In this document: positions 28,608-37,874 of the stretch, in pieces | Position numbering within the stretch: position 1 is the first letter of the stretch | Layout of the letters: the number at the start of each line of letters is the position of its first letter | Notes under the pieces: model-generated | Seen by the model: only the letters and a program-made list of their open reading frames with translations | Database searches by the model: none | Told to the model about the DNA's origin: nothing | Position numbers and translations under genes: made by a program | Assembly (NCBI RefSeq): GCF_014897315.1 | Contig: NZ_JABUYL010000008.1 | Location: forward strand, 118,412-182,411 | Length of the DNA stretch: 64,000 nucleotides | Direction of reading: 5' to 3' | From: Proteus sp. FME41 | Lineage (GTDB): Bacteria; Pseudomonadota; Gammaproteobacteria; Enterobacterales; Enterobacteriaceae

Positions 28608-30125
28608 ATGAATCGAATTTCACGATTAACGGCTGATATTACCCGTGCCGATTTTGCCTTAACTCATCAACAACAATTGCTTCAATTGTTGACGCAACAT
28701 TTTCCGACGAAGTATCGTGCGCTATTTGCCACGCCAGAGAAAAAATCGGATGAGGTGATTGAGTGGTACTCCGCTGTTTCAGGTAACCCTGTTGCTTTAT
28801 CCTCGTTACAAGGGCAAGAACAACAAGAGATAAGACGTATTTTAGATGAACGCCTTAACGATATTAAAACCCAAACGGCATTATTAGCATCACAAAATAG
28901 GATCACTGACGAAGAGCGCCACCTTTTAGATACGGCCTCTACTTTACCCGATACCGAAAGCGTGTATGTGATTAACGGGCAACCCGTTATTACATGGTGG
29001 CCTCGCACAACCCCATTACCACCACCCATTGCACAAGTTACCGCCGGTGCAAGTGCCGCAGCTGCGGGTGCCGCACTCGCTGATGTGCCAGCAAAAACAC
29101 GCAATCGCTGGTTACGTTGGCTATTACTCTTCTTGTTCTTGCTGTTCTTAATTTTATTGGCATCTTGGCTAAAAGGGTGTTTTGATCCCAAGGCCGTTCC
29201 TCCTGTTGTGGAAGAAAAACCTGCCGTCGTAATACCACCAAAACCCGAACCTGCACCTGAGCCGGAGCCTATTCCTGAGCCAGAACCTATTCCAGAGCCG
29301 ATCCCTGAACCCGTTCCAGTACCTGAACCTATTCCTGAGCCAAAACCTGTGCCCAAACCTGTGCCTGTGAAAAAACTCACACCACTAGAAGCTTGTGTAC
29401 AAGATGAATTAAAAAAAGCGGGTGTGACAGAAAAGACAGCTAATGCAACCTGTGAAACTCGCTTAGCCAGTAAGATAAAGCAGATGTGCCCAGCAGATCG
29501 CCCACCAGAACTGGCACCTCAAGTAATTATTATCTTTGATGCTTCAGGCTCAATGGCGTTGAGTATGAGCTTAACAGAAGATGATTTAGACTTTATTGCA
29601 AACACAGGAAAACTCTTCGCGGGCTATGATGCCGAACCAAGACGGATCACCGTGGCAAGAAATGCGGCGACAAAGATTATTAATAGTATTCCTTCAGATA
29701 TGAAGATTACTACCGTTGTGGCATCAGACTGCGGTGTCGTAAAATCAAGTCCAGCTTATGGCGGTAATGAACGCTCAAAATTGCTTAACTATATTAAACG
29801 TATTGAACCTGATAGCGGCACACCATTAGCCGAATCTATTCAACGAGCGGGCTCTTTAATCAAAGGCAATAATCGTGACACCATTATTGTGCTGTTATCT
29901 GACGGTTTAGAATCATGTGATGAGGATCCTTGTGCTTCTGCCAGAGCATTAAAACGTGCACATCCTCGTGCTGTCATTAATGTGGTGGATATTTTGGGTA
30001 CGGGTGCAGGTAATTGTGTGGCGAATGCAACCGGCGGAAAAGTATTTACTGCTCGTAATGCTAACGAAGTGAGTTTAATGACTCGAAAAGCGATTGAAGA
30101 CTATATTCCGAAAAACTGTAAATAA
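28608..30125 (+). CDS. VWA-domain protein with SrfA-like N-terminal module
   Basis: The 505-residue protein has four parts: an N-terminal domain (1-135) ending in SVYVINGQPVITWW, a membrane helix (about 168-187), a Pro-Glu-rich spacer of PEP repeats (209-254), and a C-terminal von Willebrand A domain with the MIDAS motif DASGS (311-315) and SDGLESCDEDPC. The N-terminal part resembles SrfA downstream (HIFIVDGQPIITFW, IDWYSPIDGS). The VWA would be periplasmic if the N terminus is cytoplasmic. It is separated from srfA by 571 bp and a terminator. I know no name for it. Confidence 0.82.
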   Translation: MNRISRLTADITRADFALTHQQQLLQLLTQHFPTKYRALFATPEKKSDEVIEWYSAVSGNPVALSSLQGQEQQEIRRILDERLNDIKTQTALLASQNRITDEERHLLDTASTLPDTESVYVINGQPVITWWPRTTPLPPPIAQVTAGASAAAAGAALADVPAKTRNRWLRWLLLFLFLLFLILLASWLKGCFDPKAVPPVVEEKPAVVIPPKPEPAPEPEPIPEPEPIPEPIPEPVPVPEPIPEPKPVPKPVPVKKLTPLEACVQDELKKAGVTEKTANATCETRLASKIKQMCPADRPPELAPQVIIIFDASGSMALSMSLTEDDLDFIANTGKLFAGYDAEPRRITVARNAATKIINSIPSDMKITTVVASDCGVVKSSPAYGGNERSKLLNYIKRIEPDSGTPLAESIQRAGSLIKGNNRDTIIVLLSDGLESCDEDPCASARALKRAHPRAVINVVDILGTGAGNCVANATGGKVFTARNANEVSLMTRKAIEDYIPKNCK

Positions 30126-30153
30126 TGTTTGATTACAATCTCTAATATTTATC

Positions 30154-30191
30154 TCACCCTCTTTGATTAAACATTGAGGGTGAAACTTTTT
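30154..30191 (+). terminator. Terminator after the VWA gene
   Basis: TCACCCTC (30154-30161) pairs with GAGGGTGA (30176-30183) around a 14-nt loop, followed by AAC and five T residues. It cuts the VWA gene off from the srfA unit. Confidence 0.8.
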
Positions 30192-30310
30192 ACTCTGCGT
30201 GAGCACACTATTATTATATTAAAATGCGTCAATCCAATCTCTCATCTATTTAAGACGATTCCTTAATTGTGCATTTTTGTGATCTTTCTACAGGTTAGAA
30301 TAAGCCTATT

Positions 30311-30326
30311 TGTGAGTATTCTCACA
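30311..30326 (+). promoter_or_regulatory. CRP-binding site upstream of srfA
   Basis: TGTGA-GTATTC-TCACA is an exact match to the CRP core TGTGA-N6-TCACA, extended to a 7-bp inverted repeat (TTGTGAG/CTCACAA, 30310-30327). It lies about 370 bp before the srfA start, so the promoter should be near it with a long leader. Confidence 0.7.
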
Positions 30327-30406
30327 ATCACTTTATTTAAAGTGAGCGTTTATTCTTTTATATTTTGTCTTTTTTTCACTCTATTGCCTTATTTTTTCGT
30401 GCAAAT

Positions 30407-30420
30407 ACCAATATATTGGT
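30407..30420. promoter_or_regulatory. Perfect 14-bp palindrome upstream of srfA
   Basis: ACCAATATATTGGT is its own reverse complement and lies about 80 bp downstream of the CRP site. It may be a dimer-binding operator; no regulator can be named. Confidence 0.45.
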
Positions 30421-30696
30421 TATTTTCGCCATATATTTAAGAAAATATAGCGCAATCTGTAATGTCATTATTTAAATATCAAAATGAGGGTCTCTATATT
30501 CCCCCTTTCGCTCAAGAAAAATAAAAAATCCTTTAATAATAATTAGTTAATTAACTCGAAATAATCCGCTAGATAGACACCCAATTTCTGATAATATAAA
30601 ATGTATATAAATTTTATATCTTATTTTTAGCCTTAAAGCCTATTTACGGATAAGCCAACTTACCCATAGATAATCTTACCTAGCGGAATGATCGTC

Positions 30697-32172
30697 GTGA
30701 ATAAAGCATTCTTACGAAGTGGTAAATTAGAAAGTTACCTCCCTATGGGAGAAAATGGACAGGCTGTTTATATCTCTGCCTTACAGCTACGTGAAACTCT
30801 GCGTTTAAGAGGAAAGGCGCATATTTCTCAATGCCTTGCTATTCCTCAGCCAAATGAAACTGGCGAACGTATTGATTGGTATTCACCGATTGATGGCTCT
30901 GTTATTCCTTGGTCTGCGGCTTCTGAAGAAGAACGTACTGCCGCTTATGCTGTGCTAAAAAAGAATCAAGATGATTTAATTGCCTTTAGTGAACAAGAAC
31001 AGAAAAGAGACGGTAATAAAGAGAGTCAGCTTTTTGGTGCGCTACTCAGTAAAACCATCCAATTTCCTGACGAAAACCATATTTTTATTGTTGATGGTCA
31101 GCCTATTATAACCTTTTGGGGTTTTGTCACGGCCAATCAACAACTGAGAGTTGACCCTGTTGCTTGCTTAAAGCCTGCTGTTGCGCCAATCGCACCCACA
31201 TCAACAGTGGTTCCACCCACACAAGAAAAAGTTATTATTACTGACACTAAGCGCCCTTGGTGGCGTTTTTTATGGTGGCTGTTACCTTTATTATTACTTT
31301 TATTAGCCATTTTCTTTTTAAGAGGCTGTTTTTCAACGCCAACGTTACCTACGGTCGATATTAAAACGCCAGATATTGAAGTACCTAAATTGCCTGACCC
31401 TACGCTCGAAAAACCCACAGTCCCTACAGTGGTGACTAATGGTCACACAGTTGGTGTACCGACAGGAACGGTTAACACAGGAACACTAGGTACTGTTGAT
31501 GCTAATGGGAAAGTAATTGATAGTGGTATTGATGCAGGCACCGTTGTCGATCCTAATACTGGATTACCGGTGGTTGATCCTCAGACAGACAATAACCAAG
31601 GGGCATTACCTGAGGGCGCGTTGCCTGATGATGCGCAACAACCCAATCTTCCTCCAGTTGATCCTGCGACACAAAATGAGCAACCGAAAACAGATACTCC
31701 TCAAAATGCAGGGAATGATAACAATACCGCTAATCCTCCGGTTGATCCTAATGCACCACCAGATGTCACGCCACCCACCACGGCTGATAACACAACACCA
31801 CTGACGCTTCCTGCGAATGCGTTAGCCAATGGCTCAACCCAATTCCTTAATGGCCAATGGAAAGCAGGCGCAGGTATTCAAGATCAAAAAACAGGTAAAC
31901 CACTGAGCCTAAATTACCAATTAGATAATGGTAAAGGTCAAGTTGTGATGACACGCAGTGATGGCGTGACCTGCAAAGCCCCTGTTAACGCAGCCGTTAA
32001 TCAAGGTGGACTGAATATTAATAACCAAGGTCAGGCTCTGTGTAGTGATGGCTCAAACTATTTGATGCCAAATATTATTTGCCAACCAGGAAGTCAAAAT
32101 ATTGCTGATTGCCAAGGGAAATATGAGAACAGTCAGCCATTCCCATTATCAATGAAGCGGGAGAATAATTAA
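30697..32172 (+). CDS. srfA: SrfA-family membrane protein
   Basis: SrfA is the first of the SrfABC set first named in Salmonella as SsrB-regulated factors; its biochemical role is unknown. The GTG at 30697 is preferred over the ATG at 30688 because GCGGA touches that ATG but sits properly before the GTG; this gives 491 residues (MNKAFLRSGK). The order is an N-terminal domain (to about 140) with HIFIVDGQPIITFW, a membrane helix after KRPWWRF, a Pro/Asp/Asn-rich low-complexity region, and a small C-terminal domain with three cysteines. It shares the N-terminal module with the VWA protein at 28608. srfB starts three bases after its stop. Confidence 0.88.
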   Translation: MNKAFLRSGKLESYLPMGENGQAVYISALQLRETLRLRGKAHISQCLAIPQPNETGERIDWYSPIDGSVIPWSAASEEERTAAYAVLKKNQDDLIAFSEQEQKRDGNKESQLFGALLSKTIQFPDENHIFIVDGQPIITFWGFVTANQQLRVDPVACLKPAVAPIAPTSTVVPPTQEKVIITDTKRPWWRFLWWLLPLLLLLLAIFFLRGCFSTPTLPTVDIKTPDIEVPKLPDPTLEKPTVPTVVTNGHTVGVPTGTVNTGTLGTVDANGKVIDSGIDAGTVVDPNTGLPVVDPQTDNNQGALPEGALPDDAQQPNLPPVDPATQNEQPKTDTPQNAGNDNNTANPPVDPNAPPDVTPPTTADNTTPLTLPANALANGSTQFLNGQWKAGAGIQDQKTGKPLSLNYQLDNGKGQVVMTRSDGVTCKAPVNAAVNQGGLNINNQGQALCSDGSNYLMPNIICQPGSQNIADCQGKYENSQPFPLSMKRENN

Positions 32173-32175
32173 TTC

Positions 32176-35160
32176 ATGTTAGCGCCACTGACCGATTATA
32201 AAGATAAAATTACCCTTATCCGTGACAGTAATATTCAGTTTCTGGATTTTGGCTTTACGCTACCACAGCGCAAAGAGTACGGTGAGTTTGTTAAAAAAGG
32301 CGAAAACGGCCCGTTAATGCGACTCATCTATAATGAACGAGATGATAACTACCTTTACCCTGCACCCAAAAATCAACCACAAACCCCAAGAGAAGCAGAG
32401 TTTAGTTTTTCTCTAGATGAGTCATTAAACTTATTAAATGACACGTGGCTACCGGTGCCATTTTTCCGTTTTAATCCTCCGCGTGCATTTTCTCAAGGCC
32501 CAGACAATTGGGTAAGAATGATGTTTCACCAACTGCCAGAACCCGATGAAGACGGACATACTCACCGTGTTGTCGTGGCATTTGATACCCGTATTGAGCC
32601 TAATCGTACCAATACTGCGTATCTGGCGCCAAACGAAGAAGATGTTCGTTCAGGTGTCGCTTTTGCGCTGGCGTATTTAGGTTATGAAGTAGAAAACTTC
32701 CTTGAAACACCGTGGATTGATGGTTGGTTAAAGGAAGTTTTTAGTGAAAGAGCGCTGGCAGTCACCAAGATATACCATGATGAACTTGAGGAAGCGCTTA
32801 AAGAGTTTCAACATCAGGCGCATTATCTCAATTTACTCAATATCTTAGGTGAGAAACTTCGTTTACCTGAAATCAAAATCAACGAAACCAAACCGCAAGA
32901 GCCCGCAATTGAAGTTGACCTTATCCTTGACGTGGGTAACTCGCGCACATGCGGTATTTTAATTGAAGATCACATCAATGATAACAAAGGGTTAACGCAA
33001 CTCTATGAAATGACATTGCGTGATTTAAGTCACCCATTCCAAATCTATAACGAGCCATTTGAAAGCCGTGTTGAATTTGCGCAAGCGGAATTTGGTAAAC
33101 AAGATTTCTCGGTGAGCAGTGGTCGTAACAATGCTTTTATGTGGCCTACCATTGGTCGTGTCGGGCCAGAAGCGAATCGCATGGCAGCACAACGCTTAGG
33201 AACTGAAGGCTCAACCGGTATTTCAAGCCCTAAACGCTATTTATGGGATGATTCACCGTATTCTCCGGGTTGGCGCTTTAGCCGTTCTTTTGGCCAAACC
33301 GACAGAGAACCATTGGCAACAGCCGTCCCGATGACCTATCTGCTTAACGATCACGGTGAGCCGTTATTCCGTTTAGAGCCTGACTTTCGCATGCCGGTAT
33401 TTACGCCAAACTATACCCGTAGTTCATTAATGACCATGATGTTAACCGAAGTGTTAGCACAGGCATTAACGCAAATGAACAGTCCAGCTCAACGCCTTAA
33501 AATGAGTCACGCCAGTGCACCTCGTCAATTACGCAATATCATTTTGACCATTCCACCCGCAATGCCAAAACCTGAGCGCGCCATTTTTGAAACCTGCATG
33601 GAAAATGCATTAGGGTTGATTTGGAAAGCCATGAATTGGGACCCGACTGACGACAAACTGAATTTTGATGGCAAAGATGTGCAATGCCGTATACCAATGC
33701 CCAATATCCACGTTAAATGGGATGAAGCCACTTGTGGTCAGTTGGTTTATCTCTATAACGAAACGCAAATTAAATTTGGTGAACGCACTGAGGCTTTTTT
33801 TGCCAGCCAAGTGCGTGAAGATAACCGCGTATTAACGGGCGATAGCACACTCAAAATTGCCTCAATTGATATTGGTGGTGGAACAACTGACCTTGTTATC
33901 ACACGTTATAAACTGGATACAGGCACAGGCAGTAACGTCAAAATTATTCCAACACAATTATTTCGTGAAGGGTTCAAAATTGCGGGTGATGATATTTTAT
34001 TAGATATCATCCAAATATGTGTCTTACCTGCATTGCGTACGGCATTAACCGACGCGGGTATCTCGGATGCCGATGCACTGATGTCTTCACTTTTTGGCAG
34101 TGAAGGTTTAGATGCGGGTCAGCAAGTGTTGCGTCAACAGCTTACCTTACAAATCTTCAACCCTATTGGGTTGCGTATTTTAAGCCAATACGAAAACTAC
34201 GATCCATTAGTGCCTCACGAAGGCATTAACAACACGTTTGGCGAATTGCTCGGTGTTCAACCTACAGAGCATGTGCGTCGTTATATTGACGATGCTACCA
34301 ATAAAGAGCTGGGTGGCGGAGAGAGCTTCTCTATTTTAAATGTGCCTGTACAAATTAACTTTGCACAACTGCACACTGAATTTATTTCAGGTGAACGCAT
34401 TAACATCACCCGCAGTTTAAAAGCGCTGTGTGAAGTGCTCTATTACTACTCTTGTGATGTTTTATTGCTAACGGGTCGCCCTTCTCGCTTGCCGGGTATT
34501 CAAGCACTGTTAAAAGTATTACAGCCCGTACCGCCTTCTCGTATTTTGCCGTTACATGGTTACAAAACAGGGGGCTGGTATCCGTTCAATAAAAAAGGCC
34601 GTATTGACGATCCGAAATCAACGGCGGCTGTCGGTGCAATGTTGTGTTTAATGGCTGAAAATGCCCGTTTACTCAACTTCTATTTCTCAACAGGTAACTT
34701 TAAAACTTACTCAACAGTACGTTATTTAGGGATGTTGGATAATAACAACACGATTTCTGATAATGACGTTTATTACCGTGATATTCAGGATAAATTTGAG
34801 CCTGATCCGGATACCTACTTTGAAGTCAGAGGTGGGATCCGCTTAGGTTTCCGTCAATTAGATAACGCCCGTTGGCCTGCGTCTCCGCTTTATACACTGC
34901 GTATTAAAAATCCCAAATTGGCACAGCAATTAAGCCAAGAAGATAGCGTGTTGCATATTAAGTTAGGAGAAGAACGTGGAGCCTCTAGCCATAACGATGA
35001 CAACAAGTCTGAAAAATTGCGTATTGAAGAAGTCGAGCTTATCAATAGCAAAGGCAACGCCAATAAAAGTGGATTAAGTTTTAAACTCAATACATTAGCA
35101 GACAGTGGTATTGGTGAAACATCCTATTGGCTGGATAGCGGGAGTGTATTAGGTAAATGA
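32176..35160 (+). CDS. srfB: SrfB, actin/Hsp70-like ATPase-fold protein
   Basis: SrfB has 994 residues. After a 240-residue N-terminal domain it shows three elements of the actin-Hsp70 ATPase fold: phosphate-1 LDVGNSRTCGI (about 251-261), phosphate-2 IDIGGGTTDLV (about 563-573) and an adenosine-type LLLTGRPSRLPG (about 763-774). A family name for SrfB exists (PF07520), without proven function. No signal peptide or membrane helix is visible, so it should be cytoplasmic. Its TGA overlaps the ATG of srfC, so the two are translationally coupled and probably work together. Confidence 0.93.
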   Translation: MLAPLTDYKDKITLIRDSNIQFLDFGFTLPQRKEYGEFVKKGENGPLMRLIYNERDDNYLYPAPKNQPQTPREAEFSFSLDESLNLLNDTWLPVPFFRFNPPRAFSQGPDNWVRMMFHQLPEPDEDGHTHRVVVAFDTRIEPNRTNTAYLAPNEEDVRSGVAFALAYLGYEVENFLETPWIDGWLKEVFSERALAVTKIYHDELEEALKEFQHQAHYLNLLNILGEKLRLPEIKINETKPQEPAIEVDLILDVGNSRTCGILIEDHINDNKGLTQLYEMTLRDLSHPFQIYNEPFESRVEFAQAEFGKQDFSVSSGRNNAFMWPTIGRVGPEANRMAAQRLGTEGSTGISSPKRYLWDDSPYSPGWRFSRSFGQTDREPLATAVPMTYLLNDHGEPLFRLEPDFRMPVFTPNYTRSSLMTMMLTEVLAQALTQMNSPAQRLKMSHASAPRQLRNIILTIPPAMPKPERAIFETCMENALGLIWKAMNWDPTDDKLNFDGKDVQCRIPMPNIHVKWDEATCGQLVYLYNETQIKFGERTEAFFASQVREDNRVLTGDSTLKIASIDIGGGTTDLVITRYKLDTGTGSNVKIIPTQLFREGFKIAGDDILLDIIQICVLPALRTALTDAGISDADALMSSLFGSEGLDAGQQVLRQQLTLQIFNPIGLRILSQYENYDPLVPHEGINNTFGELLGVQPTEHVRRYIDDATNKELGGGESFSILNVPVQINFAQLHTEFISGERINITRSLKALCEVLYYYSCDVLLLTGRPSRLPGIQALLKVLQPVPPSRILPLHGYKTGGWYPFNKKGRIDDPKSTAAVGAMLCLMAENARLLNFYFSTGNFKTYSTVRYLGMLDNNNTISDNDVYYRDIQDKFEPDPDTYFEVRGGIRLGFRQLDNARWPASPLYTLRIKNPKLAQQLSQEDSVLHIKLGEERGASSHNDDNKSEKLRIEEVELINSKGNANKSGLSFKLNTLADSGIGETSYWLDSGSVLGK

Positions 35161-37871
35161 ATATGATGGATGAAAAACAATTAACAGCCAAATGGGATGC
35201 CATTTATCAAGGCGCAGGTAAAGCCATTGACTGGATTACCGCGGTAAGAGGCAATGCACCGCGCTTAAACACAGAAGCCGATAGCTTGATCTATCGCCTA
35301 CGTCGTAGTCGTAATATGGCGAAAAACCTCAGCTTAGCGACACAAAACCCAATGTCAGTTGGCTTTTTTGGTTTATCACAAGCAGGAAAATCGTACCTAA
35401 TTTCAGCACTTGCTGCGGGCCAAGATGGTCGTTTAAGAACCAGTATGGCGGGTAAAACCCTCGATTTTATCGACCATATCAATCCACCGGGTGGCGGTAA
35501 AGAAGCAACCGGTTTAGTGACTCGCTTTAGCCGTAAAAGCACCAAAGGCACACAAGAGTTTCCAGTAGAGCTACACCTTTTTAGCGAAATTGAAATTATC
35601 AAAATTCTTGCCAATGCTTATTTGTATGACTTCAATCAGGAAAAAATTGATTTTGAATTAGATGAAGAAAAAATTTCACGTTTAATCAATTCATTAAGTT
35701 CACAGCGCAGCGCAACACCTGTTGCAAGTATTACGCATGATGACGTTGTTTCATTATGGGATTACCTGCAACGTCACGCCGAAAAAAGCCAGAAGAAATT
35801 AGCAACAACCTATTGGCCTAAAGCGATTGAATTAGCGCCTTATCTCAGCATAGCCCAACGTGCTAAGTTATTTTCAGTGTTATGGGGCGACATTGCAGAA
35901 CTGACATCTGCTTATCAGCGTTTTAGTACCACACTGGCCTCTTTAGGCAATGCACCATTAGTTTTGGCTCCACTTTCTGCTTTAGTCAAAGAACAAGACG
36001 GTGTGTTAGTACAAAACGACAGTATTATGAACGTCGATATGTTAGAGCGTCTGAATACGGCCAATGACCATCAAATAAGTATTTGCCCGGTTCATGGGGA
36101 TCGTATTGATGCCCCTGTCACACTGTCATTAGCTGAACTGACCGCATTAACTGTTGAGCTTGTCGTGCCATTATTAGATGCCCCCAGCAAAGCCCTATTT
36201 GAACATGTTGAACTCCTTGATTTTCCGGGTTATCGCGGGCGCTTAGGGGTTGAAACTATGGCAGATGTGCGTCGTCAAGTGAATGATGACAGCGCAAACC
36301 CACTCGCTCAGCTTATTCTGCGAGGTAAAGTTGCCTATCTGTTTGAACGTTATACCGATAACCAAGAGATGAATGTGCTGGTGGTCTGTACCGCATCCAA
36401 CAAGCAATCAGATGTAAAAGAAGTGGGTGCTGTACTCACAGAATGGATCAATAACACACAAGGTAAAGATGCCCAAACCCGCGCTAAACGACCATCAGGT
36501 TTGATTTGGGCGATGACCATGTTTGATATGCGTATCACCAACTCCTTAACCATGAATGAAGCCTTGCTGCGTCAATCATGGGGTAAAGGGGGAATGATCA
36601 AAATGGCGATGTTAGAGCGCTTTGGTCAATACGAATGGATGTCATCGGATTGGATCAATGGTGAGGCGTTTAATAATACCTTTTTAGTACGTAAACCGGG
36701 CGTACCCACCCCCTTTATTCAAATCAGCAATGGCAAAGAAATCGTTTTAAACGAAGACAATGTTTCACAGTTGCACCTAATGAAAAAAACCTTTGCAGAA
36801 GATGAAACGGTCCAACGTTATATTCGTGAGCCCGACCAAGCATGGGATGCCATGTTGTCGCTTAACGACGGCGGAATGCAACGTCTTGCCAATTATCTTG
36901 AAACTGTTGCTTTAAAATCACTGAAACTTGAACGTATTAGCGAGCAATTACACGAAATTCAACGTGATTTAATCGGTCACCATCTTGAAAAATGGTATCA
37001 ATCGGGTGGAGAAGAAGAGTTACAAGTCAAACGCCGTAACGCCGCCACGATTTTACGTTTTATGCAAAGCCGCCCGTATTTACAAGGCGCGTTACTGGAT
37101 TACCTGCTGCCTTCTCGTAAATCTCTCTACGACCTGTATATGCAAGAAAAAGAGGTTGTCGATACCCTTTCAGATAACAAGAAAGCAACACAAGCCCCTG
37201 TTTCCGCCTTTGCCGCTATGGAGCAACCCACTTTCGATCTGTTTAGCGATGCACCAATCTCTCTAGTACCAGAAGAAGATGAAGCCCCTAAAGGTCACGG
37301 CAATGAGGTTACTTACCCTAAAAAAGTAATGGCACTATGGATAAACCATCTGCGTAGCCTGCCTGATAACAGCACTTTGTTAACCTACTTAGGCATTGAC
37401 CAAGAAATTATGGTGATGTTAGTTGATGAGCTGATCACTGCAATTAATCGTCTTGGGGTTGAACAGCGTATGTTGAAAACCCTTGCTGGCACAGAAGCTA
37501 TTGCCCGTCGTGATGACTTAGCTGAACAGCAATCCTCTCGTGTTTATAATGTGCTGGGTGATTTTATTACGTGGTTTAATTTCAAAGATGTAGGTGTTGA
37601 GAAACCAGATAGCAAAATCAATGCTGGTCATAAAATCTTTGAACGACCTGATAACACTAGCGTGCAATGGGGTGATGATGAGCGTTTAGTCCGCTTACCC
37701 ACCAACCCTGTTAACTATACTTTTTTATTTGTGTTTGATTGGCTTATCGCCTTATCCGCGATTATTACTGAGAATGCGGGGCATTCTGCGGGAAGAGAAA
37801 TCAGTGCTGAACAAAACGCACTGTTAGGTCAAATTATTCAAACCATGAAATCATCCGTCGTGGAGTCATAA
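35157..37871 (+). CDS. srfC: SrfC, dynamin-like P-loop putative virulence factor
   Basis: SrfC has 904 residues and is known as a putative virulence factor family. A P-loop is clear in FFGLSQAGKSYL (GxxxxGKS at 72-79), and LLDFPGYRG (353-361) provides a G3-like DxPG motif, both as in dynamin-type GTPases. An insertion of about 275 residues lies between them. The rest is helical, with acidic low-complexity around residues 680-715. No membrane helix is seen. The start overlaps the srfB stop (ATGA). Confidence 0.92.
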   Translation: MNMMDEKQLTAKWDAIYQGAGKAIDWITAVRGNAPRLNTEADSLIYRLRRSRNMAKNLSLATQNPMSVGFFGLSQAGKSYLISALAAGQDGRLRTSMAGKTLDFIDHINPPGGGKEATGLVTRFSRKSTKGTQEFPVELHLFSEIEIIKILANAYLYDFNQEKIDFELDEEKISRLINSLSSQRSATPVASITHDDVVSLWDYLQRHAEKSQKKLATTYWPKAIELAPYLSIAQRAKLFSVLWGDIAELTSAYQRFSTTLASLGNAPLVLAPLSALVKEQDGVLVQNDSIMNVDMLERLNTANDHQISICPVHGDRIDAPVTLSLAELTALTVELVVPLLDAPSKALFEHVELLDFPGYRGRLGVETMADVRRQVNDDSANPLAQLILRGKVAYLFERYTDNQEMNVLVVCTASNKQSDVKEVGAVLTEWINNTQGKDAQTRAKRPSGLIWAMTMFDMRITNSLTMNEALLRQSWGKGGMIKMAMLERFGQYEWMSSDWINGEAFNNTFLVRKPGVPTPFIQISNGKEIVLNEDNVSQLHLMKKTFAEDETVQRYIREPDQAWDAMLSLNDGGMQRLANYLETVALKSLKLERISEQLHEIQRDLIGHHLEKWYQSGGEEELQVKRRNAATILRFMQSRPYLQGALLDYLLPSRKSLYDLYMQEKEVVDTLSDNKKATQAPVSAFAAMEQPTFDLFSDAPISLVPEEDEAPKGHGNEVTYPKKVMALWINHLRSLPDNSTLLTYLGIDQEIMVMLVDELITAINRLGVEQRMLKTLAGTEAIARRDDLAEQQSSRVYNVLGDFITWFNFKDVGVEKPDSKINAGHKIFERPDNTSVQWGDDERLVRLPTNPVNYTFLFVFDWLIALSAIITENAGHSAGREISAEQNALLGQIIQTMKSSVVES

Positions 37872-37874
37872 TTC

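Larger units (their letters stand above)
30126..30696. promoter_or_regulatory. srfA upstream region with CRP site
   Basis: The 571-bp AT-rich gap holds a terminator (30154-30191), a CRP-type site (30311-30326) and a 14-bp palindrome (30407-30420). No convincing ORF lies here. Long leader length suggests extensive control of the srf operon. Confidence 0.65.

Noticed and set aside
28682..29380. Long minus-strand ORF (232 aa) of Gly-Ser-Thr repeats
   Set aside because: It is the antisense image of the Pro-Glu repeat of the VWA gene; the plus strand has motifs and context, this one has none.
31517..31804. Plus-strand 95-aa ORF inside srfA
   Set aside because: Alternative frame of the low-complexity spacer in SrfA; composition is an artefact of the repeat.
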